From Annulohypoxylon bovei var. microspora (taxonomy: Eukaryota; Ascomycota; Sordariomycetes; Xylariales; Hypoxylaceae), in contig MU405340.1 of assembly GCA_022836615.1 (NCBI GenBank), positions 53,004-117,003 of the forward strand: 64,000 bases of DNA, read 5' to 3'. The translations under genes were made by a program, and so were the position numbers. Below, one piece after another: positions 10,095-19,851 of the stretch (its first letter is position 1; every line of letters begins with the position of its first letter). The notes below the pieces were generated by a model. That model searched no databases. It was given only the letters and a program-made list of their open reading frames with translations, and was not told the DNA's origin.

Positions 10095-11436
10095 CTACAT
10101 CGTCACGCTTGGCAGCTCAGTAAGCCCTAAAAAGGAAAAGGACACAATGTTAGCACTCGACCTTCAAACATGCTGGCTTAGATATAGGCACTCACATCCG
10201 TCAACATCCTCCTTTATGGTCTGCTCCTTCTTGCAGGCAGTAGCCTGGGCCGGAGTTTGGGTCTGGAGCTGAGAGCACTGGTCGTTAGAACAACGGGCGT
10301 CCAATGCGCGCTGCAGGGTGTCACCCTTCCAACCAAACATATAATCGCCGTGCCAGCCGTAGCCGGTCGTGTCATCCATGCTGTACACGAAGGGCTGGCT
10401 ACCATCGGTAGGCCAGATTGACGGGTCGTTGAACTCTCGAGTGTCCCACATTACTTCATACATGACTTGCGGCAAACGCACGGGGTGCGTAGACGGGCAT
10501 GTGCTAGACATTTCGAAGCTACCGCTCGACGGATACGCTACGTGGCTCTTGTGGTCGGGGCTGTCGAGGTTCTTACCGTCCCAGCAGCTGAAGGGGTTGG
10601 TTAATCAATGCTCAAGTTTCTTGGAGTTGGGGCGTGATGAATAGGAGCTTACGTGGGGAAGGTAATGGTAGCACGGATGCCTCCGGCGCATTCCTTGTTG
10701 GGGAGCGCGGAACTGTCCATTTGGCCGTCGGCGCACGGAGCACCACCAAAAGGCGTTTGGTCGACGCTGGTGTAGCAGCGGTGGCAGAGCTGCTTCTGCT
10801 GACCTTGAGCTGTGCGTAACATGGCCTCGCCGACAAGCATTCGGAAACCCTATGTATTCGTTAGGGGATATCCGGTTTGCATAGTGACTCAATTAACTTA
10901 CTGGCTTGAAGGCCGTGACCTTGGTGTAGCCGTCATAGGGCGGGATATAGTAGACAGTCATACCCTCCTCACCTTGAAGGCCCTACGGAAGTGTCAGATA
11001 AAATTCAGAAGTTGGGAAACGCTTTTCACGTACAAGGTTGACCATCTGCTTCACACGCTTATAAGTCCCGTTGCGGGCTTTGAAGTACAAGTTAGCTGTC
11101 CAGTAGTTCGAGAAGTCTTCGCTAAACGAGCACGTTGTGCAGGTCGATTCCGAGGGAAGATCGTAGTCAGCAGGTGTCATAGTCGCGTTAAACGAGTTTC
11201 CACCGACGATCTGGTGGATATGGGGTGATTGGATGAGACCCGGAGACACGAGGGGGTCTACACGCTCAACAACTAGCCTGCCTCCTGTCTTAGAATTCAC
11301 AACTTCTTCTTTCTATCTCGAGTCTGATATATACAACTTACCTGGAACACTGGAAACGCATCATGGCCGCCGTGGCATACTGGGCCGAGACCTGCGGGAC
11401 CGCCGCAGCGGTTAGGAAGAGGGCCTTCCACTGCAT
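10095..11436 (-). CDS. secreted DUF1996 protein, six exons
   Basis: A fungal DUF1996-family extracellular protein of unknown function, 346 residues. The exons that restore the family sequence are 11436-11342, 11277-11034, 10982-10902, 10849-10653, 10587-10196 and 10126-10095. The five introns are 51-69 bp, with donors such as GTAAGT, GTACGT and GTGAGT. The ATG at 11436 begins a signal peptide (MQWKALFLTAAAVPQVSA), followed by the mature start QYATAAMMRFQCS. Family landmarks in order are VDPLVSPG, HIHQIVGGNSFNATM, CTTCSFSEDFSNYW, the motif EEGMTVYYIPPYDG, then FRMLVGEAMLR, the FPTCWDGKNLDSPDH block, THPVRLPQVMYEVMWDT and the C-terminus EDVDGWLTELPSV. Many cysteines fit an exported, disulfide-bonded protein. 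Length is near the usual 340-380. A TATATAA at about 11544-11550 on the minus strand could be its TATA box. The gene looks intact. Confidence 0.9.
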
Positions 11437-13261
11437 GTTGATAGGGGAGAAGCAGCTGAGATCGATCTACACAAGACAAGATTGAGCTGAATTGCAGATC
11501 AAGAGGAACAGCACGAATGGAGCACGGAGAAAGAAAGCGAACTGTTATATAACTAACGCCGTACCAGACGGTATTCCTCTTTGAGGGTGTCGTGTCAGGG
11601 TCGCCGGGTAAAGTGCATTTTGCCCAATCTTTAGCCAACTGCCGAAGGCAAGCGGTCGAAATAGAATTTGACCGAGGGAACAATTAACTCCGAGTGGCCA
11701 TGAATTATTGAAATATCTGTGTTATTGGTCAGGAATAAACAGATATTGCAGAAGATGCGGGTTGTGCTCCTGTCTGCTCCAGATGTTCTATATTGGGATA
11801 TATTAGAGAGCAGGGCTGGCCTGGTATTGGTGTAGTAGCGGTTTTCTATCATTTTCTCCCGGAGAACGGGAAGAGATGATCTGCAGGAAGGCTAACCTGT
11901 AGTTCGCATGCGCGGGATGTGTCGAGCCTCCACGGAACTTCGCTTTGAGGTAATACTGGTGGTAGAAACGTGGCCTATACCGGGTACTTGACTCGCGCCC
12001 CATGATATACAACCTTTGACAAATACTTGGGTTGATGGATCCAGTTAATCAACTTAGGTCCATATAATCACCTCTAGGCACTTCAAAGTTATTAACTTGA
12101 TGATCCGAAGGTGTGGTCGGATTGGGCCGTGGCCGTTCTCGCACTTTATCGACTCAGGTGTAGACAGCTCAGCTCTGTTAAACCGCATAGCTAAGGAAAA
12201 TACTGTTAACTAGGGTCAATTAGCCCCTTGATTGGGGGTTGGGTTACACATATACGTAAAACCCAATTTCCACGAGGGAACGAGTCCTGTTCATCTAAGA
12301 ATATGGCGATGTGGTGATAAGGTCAGATGAGGATATTTCGATAAGTTGGAAAGGCTTCCCCGATCGTATCATGATTATAAAAACAGATAGGTAATTATTT
12401 TACGGCGATTAGAAAATATGGGCTATAAGAGAGATTATATCATGAATCCTAGTGGCGAGCTGCTAGTTTCTAGACCTTGTCGCCAGAGTTGAGACCGTTG
12501 TGCTTCACAGGTGTTAAAATCCTGGGTTAGAGGAGCAAAAAATCAAGAGAAATTCAATTCTAACATTCCTGCGTGTTTCGCTATGATTCTACCTTGAGAC
12601 TTCTGACTGTGGTTCAATTAACGTATGCGTTGCTTGGAGTTCGCCTTAAGGGGTCTTCAACTGATCTGTTCTAGCACAGATACGACAGAATCTACAAGAC
12701 TTGAGCAAAAGCACCCTCAATATTGATCTTTACTACGCACAAGTAGGATTATCCTGCAGCCATTCCCAATACAGGTAAGCCTAAATCTGCGAAATTCTCA
12801 TCTACGAGATTTCTATGCGACATGCTCATCTCTCCGGTCTTTCTAAAATGCACTTTGCCTTAAAATGCACCTACCAGGGCACATAGGCAGACATAGCAAC
12901 GACTCAAGAAGAGGATGCATTAGCAACTCCCTCCAATCGTGGGGGTTGCAGCGTTCGGGGTCAGCCTATGGCGCGTAAAGTGTATAAATTCCTTCTCGGA
13001 TTGATCGAATAGGACGTGGTAATTCGGATGGTAGCTGTACGCAATAGCGCATTCCTCAATCTTGTGTATTACCCATCTAATGCATATGCGCAATTTGCCT
13101 TAGGCGAGTGGTTCGCATGCGATTCCTGTCTTTCAGTAGATAGATCCCTGTCGGTAGGACTCAAAAGTGATTCGTGTTCGCATATAAAAAGGAGAGTTGT
13201 CTCTCCTACCTAACTACAGGCATTTGTTTTTTAACTTTTTCTAACAAATCCTTATTATATA
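11437..13261. other. intergenic, no gene seen
   Basis: This holds the promoter of the DUF1996 gene and about 1.5 kb of sequence in which I find no coding exon with a family match or paired splice sites. Several overlapping minus-strand ORFs at 11297-12012 lie in the promoter and look spurious. The TIR element begins at its right end. Confidence 0.5.
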
Positions 13262-14162
13262 CATTAGCGCGCCAGGGTGGGATGGGGCAATGATCTCAGT
13301 GATGATGTTGAACCTTATAAACGATTTTGGGGCCGTGCAATGCACCTGATAATGCTATAATGCAAATTATGTCAATATAGTAGTGATTTCGAAAAGTAAA
13401 AATGATTTCGAGATTAAAACGATTTTGAGAAAACACATAATCTTATCAGCGAAATAGTCTTGCATTATTAATATTATGTGTAAAATATAAGGGTTTTTGT
13501 TAATAAAATCCTTATATATTAATAATTATCACGTACTTTCAAAATGATCACTGAGATCATCCCGAAATCATTTCCAAGTCTCGAAATCATTATTTACATA
13601 CCCCTTTAAAAATGAAAAATATTAGCTTACGCCATGTGGCGTATTACTAATACGAATATATGATTTAATTGAATTGATTGAATAACATATAAGTCAACAC
13701 AGGTGAGGATTGAATGAAGAGTCTACGGATTTACAAGCTACGATTTTACGATTGAGCTACAAGGTTACAATTACAATTACAATTACGAATCTACGATACT
13801 GAGAAGCTGTTGCCTATTGAGGTCTTTAAGTTGTTCGAGTTCTCAGGGAAACTGCGAGGTTTTAGCCACGTTACACAAAGTGGGGATAATTACATAATTG
13901 ACATGATCACTACTACCATAATTACCTGGAAATCAACTTCGAATTCAAAAATCATTTCGAGTTGAAAATCATCTTAAGATCATACCTGCTTCGAGATTAT
14001 TTTCATACCAAGGCAATTGCGAACAGCTGTGACTGTTTTCTAATCAAAACCATAATAGTGACGATTTTCGGCTATTATAATTATATTGAAGTAGTGGTCA
14101 TAATCTTATAACCAAAAATCGTCCTGGAGATCATGACCCCATCCCACCTTGGCGCGCTAATG
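13262..14162. mobile_element. 901-bp MITE-like element with ~40-bp terminal inverted repeats and TA flanks
   Basis: The left end (CATTAGCGCGCCAGGGTGGG and following) and the reverse complement of the right end (CATTAGCGCGCCAAGGTGGG and following) match over about 40 bp with only a few differences. Each end is flanked by TA, the target duplication expected of Tc1/mariner-type insertion. The interior has no ORF above about 75 codons, so the element is non-autonomous. It contains further internal inverted pairs: ATGATCTCAGTGAT near 13290 against ATCACTGAGATCAT near 13545, and a TGATTTCGAGA run near 13403 against TCTCGAAATCA near 13580. It also holds a tRNA-like relic at 13700-13768. The superfamily is inferred from the TA flanks only. 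Confidence 0.8.
13700..13768 (-). pseudogene. degenerate tRNA-like sequence (tRNA-Thr-TGT-like) inside the TIR element
   Basis: On the minus strand an A-box-like TAGCTCAATCG (13759-13749) is followed by an anticodon-arm-like CTTGTAAATC and a B-box-like CATTCAATCC (13716-13707). Order and spacing match the internal promoter of a tRNA, and the anticodon position would read TGT (threonine). The acceptor and T stems do not pair well, so this is a relic or a tRNA-derived segment and not a working tRNA. Confidence 0.35.
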
Positions 14163-14648
14163 TATACCCACTCTAGAAATTTCGTTACGCTCCTGCTTTT
14201 TGATAGACCTCTATCATCAATACACCTACCTCCTGAAAAGAAATTGACCAGTCTACCTATCTTAGCGTTCAACCCAGGTTTTTTCTTCTCGTCTCTTCGC
14301 AAGCCCACAGAATTGCGTCCCGCTTAAACCCCAAAGTCGCACGTATCCAAGTATCTTAGTAGGATATTTGCGGATGAAATACCTGTCGATACGGATACAG
14401 TATTTTGATTCAAATACTTGTGGATAAAACATCCGTGGATACGGAGACGGATGCTTAAATTACAATTTCCTCAAAGTTGAACCCGTGGTTGTGGACTCTC
14501 CCAGGATACAGGACTGTTTTTCTTTTGCCCAGGATCGTGATTCCGTGGATTCAAGGGACCCTCCTCTGCAGACAGTTACCGGTCGAACGACTCTCTTAAG
14601 GAAAGACTTCTTGAGTTTTCCAATTACCTCACAAGTTACGGACCCAAT
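14163..14648. other. intergenic with repeated GGATAC-type words
   Basis: This stretch contains several partial direct and inverted copies of GGATACGG/GTATCC-type words at about 14340-14455, which looks like a fragment of a dispersed repeat. I see no gene before the candidate exon at 14649. Confidence 0.4.
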
Positions 14649-14777
14649 ATGTTCTCTCCCAACTTTTCATTTGACAGCACAGCGGAGGACAAACAACCAC
14701 CACGACCTCTAGGTGGTATGGGAACTATGAACGATCAGTTATACAGCGACCCGTGGAATTATGACACTGTTCCTCAA
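14649..14777 (+). CDS. candidate first exon of the downstream C2H2 zinc-finger gene
   Basis: An ATG-initiated 43-codon stretch (MFSPNFSFDSTAEDKQPPRP and following) ends in phase 0 at a strong GTAAGT donor. The first well-supported exon of the zinc-finger gene, at 15911, also starts in phase 0 behind a strong ACTAACC branch and TAG acceptor. Joining them needs an intron of 1,133 bp, far longer than any other in the window, so the interval may hold an insertion. The link is inference. Confidence 0.35.
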
Positions 14778-15910
14778 GTAAGTCATCAAATATTTCAGAG
14801 AATCAAGGATGGTCCCTACCTACCTACCTGAGGGACCTTGAAAATGCTGCGCAGTTTTGGCCAAACCCCAGACCAATCAATTTTGAGCTATGCGGGAAGA
14901 TATTCTTGGGATATTATCAGAAAATCTAGCAATCGGCTCTGGTTCTACACACCTCATTTCAGGATTTCTTGGAGAATACCCGGAAGTTTCCCGTTCGCGC
15001 GCTTGAGCTCGCCAGGATCAACTCACTTGTCCAAGTCACGGGTCCAGTTTGCCATGGAAGAGTAACTGGTAACAAGAGCGCCGTTTGGGGCTCAGTTTAA
15101 CCTATTTTGACGAAATTTACTACTCGACCAACCTAATTAGCACTTCAGTGAAGTGGCTAACCAATATTGGCGGCCATCTTTTATACCCAAAACTTCAGTG
15201 TCGACCAACCCACTAGCGAGAAGGCTGTACCTCAAGCAGAGGGATTCCTTGCCGTATATCAACAACTTCCACGACTTCTGGTAACAAGAATATGGAAGAA
15301 ACCAGGCCTTACTCATTGGACAACAAACTACCTACCTACCTACAGAGCTTCTAAGGCTTTAGTGGACCAATGCTACCCACTATCCATATTTGGAGGAGTC
15401 TCTATTCTCGGTGTAGTTGGAGGGAGCGTACGATCATCGTGTGATAATCTGAGTACCTGTCACGATGTATATTTAATGAATATGGCAACAACGCCCTTGT
15501 TGCAAAGGAAACTCTACATAAGTATACCCGTTCAGGATCACGGTATTCATTAAGTACCTACCCAAGTACTTAACGGACGAAACTGTACCAGATTTCCGAA
15601 AATTATCTGAGCTGGAGCACTCTGGCAAACGAATGAGTCACCCTGGACCGGGTGAAAGGGTCATTTATCCCTTATAACTCAAGAGCATGTCGTCACAAAT
15701 TTTCCGGAATCTGAAGGCTACGACGAACAACCCTCACGGAGACTAACTAGAAGGTCGCGATTTGGCCAGCGGTGTGACACGGCTCTTCCTACGGGACTAT
15801 CTCCATTGAAATATTACTTATAACTAGACGCCAGCAAAACAAGAGAAGGATTTCGAACTTGATTCTCAGTGATATCTCCAGTACCTATACTAACCATGTT
15901 TAAATTATAG
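14778..15910. other. 1.1-kb interval, possibly an insertion in an intron of the C2H2 gene
   Basis: The interval is bounded by a good donor (GTAAGT at 14778) and a good branch/acceptor pair (ACTAACC...TAG ending at 15910). It contains broken protein-like stretches, such as the reading ENAAQFWPNPRPINFELCGK from about 14839, in frames interrupted by stops. I do not recognise them. A decayed insertion or lost exons are both possible. Confidence 0.35.
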
Positions 15911-16968
15911 CCTACACAAGTGCACTTCACTGAGAAGGGGTTTGAGTACGACGGCGCAAAGGAAATTTCTGAAAATAGCCTGTTGGCTATAGAGAGGTAG
16001 AAGCCCATCGCTCCATACTCTTCCTCCTTTTCCTCACCTCTCGCCTCTTCTTCTAGCTTTGTTGTCTTCACTTGAGCTATATTTCCAGCAAGACTTTTAA
16101 CATTTATTTATCTAGGCTAAGCGACAATGGGAGCAATGAGACCCAATGTTCCCGTCGCAGCAGCGGCCAACTCTCGACAGCAGATGCGGAGTGTGCGAAT
16201 CTTCAAAAACGGCTTGCGTGTCCGTACTTCAAACATAATCCTAAGGAATTCAGGCAGTCGCGGCCCTGTTATGGACCAGGTTTTGGGGGAATCTATCGGC
16301 TAAAGTGAGTTCCAAGGTTTTCTACTAAATATTCTGCCTCTTTGTGAACGCACACTAATTCATAGCTTAGGGAACATCTATATCGCAAGCATGGATGTCC
16401 ACGGCATCCATGTCACCGCTGCCACCGCGATTTTAAAACCGAGGCCGGCCTTTCGGAACATGTAAGGTCCCAACCTTGTGTCGTCAAGCCAGAAAGGAAA
16501 TTTGATGGGCAAATGACAGCCGTACAAGAAGAAGTGCTGCGGTCAAAGAAGAGGAGATTGAAGAACGCTACGGATGATGATAAATGGAACGATATATATG
16601 GCATCCTATTCCCAGATACATGTCCAGCGAACACACCATCCCCATGTAAGTAATATATCTATTGTTCAGACACCATGTTTGCAATCTGACTGAGGAGAGT
16701 TTCTAACGTGACTATAGACTTCGAAGATGAAGTAGAGCCCTCTGTCTCGCTTCAAAATCCCGCAAGGCTCTCCCAGGGTGCTTACGAAACTATTCTCAAA
16801 GCTACGCCTAGCCTCGCCCTAAAAGGGCGCGTTATGAGTGAACTATGTAGCGTCTTTTATTCCCCTGATGATGACCATATTAAGGTGAACAATATTTACA
16901 AAATTGTATGCAAGTTTCCCGAGAAGCTGCTGAAACAAGAGCAGTCAGCATCTGTTGAAGGAGTATAA
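15911..16968 (+). CDS. fungal C2H2-type zinc-finger protein (5' end uncertain)
   Basis: Exons are 15911-15996, 16116-16304, 16371-16645 and 16718-16968, giving 266 residues of C-terminal and central sequence. Introns are 119, 66 and 72 bp, and the last has a TCTAACG branch. The core matches a common Pezizomycotina arrangement. A QKRLACPYFKHNPKEF block leads to RPCYGPGF...RLKEHLYRKH, a first degenerate zinc finger. Next comes HPCHRCHRDFKTEAGLSEH, a second C2H2-like finger, then the SKKRRLKNATDDDKWNDIYG linker and ILFPDT...PSPYFEDE. Such proteins are presumed nuclear and nucleic-acid binding; specific roles are not established. No in-frame ATG exists in the first listed exon and a stop lies just before it, so an upstream exon is required; 14649-14777 is the best candidate. 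If that exon is lost, this copy is a 5' truncated pseudogene. Confidence 0.7.
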
Positions 16969-17623
16969 GGAGTGTCCTGAAATTTTATCCCAAACTCTCA
17001 ATGAAAGAAAGGATCGGGCTATGTGAAGAGTTTTAGCTATTTCTTATGTACTAGGATCATGTGTGGGAATATGGTGCATGTGTCCGCTATGGTGGTTGGA
17101 CTTGGTTGGCTAGGGGTTCGGGGGCTTTTGATGGACAATGTAACTTTTCGGGTAACGGCATTCAATTGGTTTGGGCAGGCAGGTGTTTGATTATAGCATC
17201 ATTTCAACGTCAATATGGGATAATTAAAGTTCAATATTTGTCTTAATGGTTGAGTTTTCGAAGATTCAACGCGTGTGCAGAACATGGCTGACCCCTTTTC
17301 GTAGGTACGTACCTTTCGACTTAGTCAGCCCCGTAACAATATATGGGTCTACACTAGGTACCTACTTGTGTTATGACAGTTGCTGGCAGCTGGAAATAGT
17401 TGCTACATCGCATCCCACCTAACTAAGCTGCTAAGCTGCTAAGGAGGGGCACACCGAGCTTACCGGTTATCGCCGCGATATCGAACTATTCAAACATCAA
17501 GCTACGAGGTTCCAATTAAATCTTACGACCTCGTAGTAAAACTTACGACTGATATTGCGTTCCCTTAGATTTTCAATTGGTTATATCTCTATAAAGAGTC
17601 TTTGTTTCCTGCTGCGTTGCACA
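16969..17623. other. intergenic, HEM13 promoter
   Basis: This holds the 3' flank of the zinc-finger gene and the promoter of HEM13. A repeated GCTGCTAA word occurs near 17428-17440 and a CTAGGTACCTA palindrome at 17353-17364. I see no gene. Confidence 0.45.
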
Positions 17624-18874
17624 ATGTCGAAGCGGTTCAGTCAATTCGCCTTTTTACGGCCACAATTCCTAAGAACTAGACCCCCTCCTCGACGATCGTT
17701 CACAGTTGGCGCAAACAGGACCAATAGCTCGCGCTGGGCCAACGGAGCTGCTATTGCTGTCATTTCATTGTCGGGTTTGATATTCGCAATGGTATTTTGG
17801 ACCCAGACCCCTTCCGTAGCTGTAGACTATCCAATTGACTAAGTCCGCGTGCTCTAGACGTGCCAGAAACCGGTTAAGTTCGATGCGCGCTCACTCGCAG
17901 AGCTCGACGAGCGGACGAAACGTGAACAAGGCATTGATGAGAATTCGCCTATGCGTTTGCGTATGGAGAAATTCATTCGCGAACAACAGAAGGCCATTGT
18001 TTTCGAACTAGAGAAAGTGGACGGCATGAGCTTTCGTGAGGACACGTGGTCTAGAGAGAAGGGAGGTGGTGGTGTCTCCTGTGTCCTACAGGAGGGCAAC
18101 GTGTTCGAAAAGGCTGGTGTGAATATCAGTGTCGTGTATGGGACGTTGCCGAAGCCTGCTATTGCAAAAATGAGGGTCAACCACAAAAATCTTGCCGAAG
18201 CAGATGAACTCGACTTCTACGCGCTCGGATTGAGTATGGTCCTGCATCCGCAGAACCCAATGGCACCAACTGTGCACCTAAATTACCGATACTTCGAGAC
18301 TATGCGGCCGGACGGTACCTCACAAGCTTGGTGGTTCGGCGGAGGAAGCGATCTGACTCCGAGCTACCTATTTGACGAGGATGCTGTACACTTCCACAAA
18401 ACATTGAAAGAGGCTTGCGATAAGCACAACAAAGACTACTACCCTAGATTCAAGAAATGGTGCGATGAGTACTTTAGCAATACACACCGGGGTGAATCCA
18501 GGGGTCTAGGTGGGATTTTCTTCGATGATCTGGACGAGACTGTGGCCGATGCGGATAACACATTTGCCTTCATCCAAGACTGCCTCAAGAGCTTCTTACC
18601 TTCTTACCTGCCCATTATCCAGAAGAGGAAAGACATGCCTTTTACTCCCAAGGAAAAGGAGTGGCAGCAGGTGCGAAGAGGTCGGTACGTGGAATTCAAC
18701 TTAGTTCACGATCGTGGAACAGCGTTCGGTTTGAACGTCCCTGGTTCTAGGGTCGAAAGTATTCTAATGAGCCTCCCGTTGACCGCATCTTGGCGGTATA
18801 TGTATGAGCCCGAGCCGAGAAGTCGGGAGCAGAGACTCATCGAAGTTCTCAAGAATCCTAAAGAATGGGTATAA
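17624..18874 (+). CDS. HEM13: coproporphyrinogen III oxidase (haem biosynthesis)
   Basis: Oxygen-dependent oxidative decarboxylation of coproporphyrinogen III to protoporphyrinogen IX, the antepenultimate step of haem synthesis. Exon 2 from about 17858 carries the full catalytic domain. Its landmarks are MRLRMEKFIREQQ, the GGGGVSCVLQEGNVFEKAGV motif, MAPTVHLNYRYFE, then WWFGGGSDLTPSYLFDEDAV, HRGESRGLGGIFFDDLDE, RRGRYVEFNLVHDRGTAFGL and ESILMSLPLTASW. Exon 1 from the ATG at 17624 encodes an Arg-rich leader (MSKRFSQFAFLRPQFLRTRP) and a hydrophobic segment, suggesting mitochondrial targeting to the intermembrane-space side. A stop lies before the acceptor TAG at 17855-17857, so an intron is required. 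Two in-phase donors are possible: 17792 (GTATTT, 66 bp, about 394 residues) or 17816 (GTAGCT, 42 bp). I prefer the 66-bp intron. The C-terminus is a little shorter than many fungal versions, between ASWRYMYEPE and LKNPKEWV. Confidence 0.93.
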
Positions 18875-19851
18875 TGATTGCTCACGCAGAAGATGTAAGC
18901 CATGAATATATCGGAAAGGCGCAAGAAAAGGAAAACTTACAATGGGCTATGTATAAAACCAGATACCAATTATTTAATAGATATATACAAAGTTATGATA
19001 ATGCCTCACCATACCTACCTACCTATTTATGTTTACCTAATGATGTTTAAATTTGTGTTACCTCATGATCCTGACAAGTTTGTAAAGCGGAAGCTATTGT
19101 AGGTACATACCTACTGTAAGTAACGATAACATATCGATGGTATTATACCAACGCTAACGGCAACCTTGGTGTTTTCTTCTCTCTAGACACTTTTCATGCC
19201 CATATTAAAACAATCCCTTGTCTCCAATAAGGCTGATAATAGAGTTTTGGCAGATCGTCTGTCTTCTGAAATTAGAGTTTATTGGATAATATGGGTTGAG
19301 CGACCCGACAGGACGGAAACCGTTTAGACTTTTTGACGTTGGGTCGTTTAATGTCCCGAGAGGCACGTGCCAAGTCTTGATTTCGTGTAAATCGTAGGTG
19401 GATTAATCTTGGTGGGGCTGTGACCAGACGCGGCAGGAAAAGACATGGAACCTTGGAACCGTAACTAATAATGACATAAAACTCGAAAGACGCATCTTTT
19501 CAACCTTTATAATCCTCAACTTGATTCAATCAGCCTGGTATTACGCTCATTTACAAAACTCTTACGTCGCCGCGATCGTCGTTACATGTATATATACAGA
19601 CGTTACGTTGCCTCACCTTTAAAGATCGTGTCGATCCTTGACATCTTGACGATCCATTTTTCTGCGTATCCACGTATGCGACGACTTTGCAGACAAACAA
19701 CTTGTCTTTCCAACGCCTGGAAAGTCATCGCGTAGTACATTCATCCTTGTCTACATATCACAGCTGTCTACAGGAAGCCTAACGTAATCTTACTCGAGTC
19801 ATGTTCGGGGTTGCCCTGCCAGATCTAAATTTTTAGATCCAACCCATCGGA
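18875..19851. other. intergenic
   Basis: The 3' flank of HEM13 and the promoter/leader of the large conserved gene. It includes CCTACC runs near 19015-19025 and 19105-19112. I see no gene; short ORFs overlapping the HEM13 end are shadows. Confidence 0.45.

Noticed and set aside
11297..12012. Overlapping minus-strand ORFs upstream of the DUF1996 gene
   Set aside because: They lie in the promoter, overlap one another in different frames, and the signal-peptide ATG at 11436 already gives a complete gene.
3230..16968. A co-regulated secondary-metabolite cluster around the Zn2Cys6/MFS pair
   Set aside because: No PKS, NRPS, terpene synthase, P450 or tailoring enzymes are present nearby.
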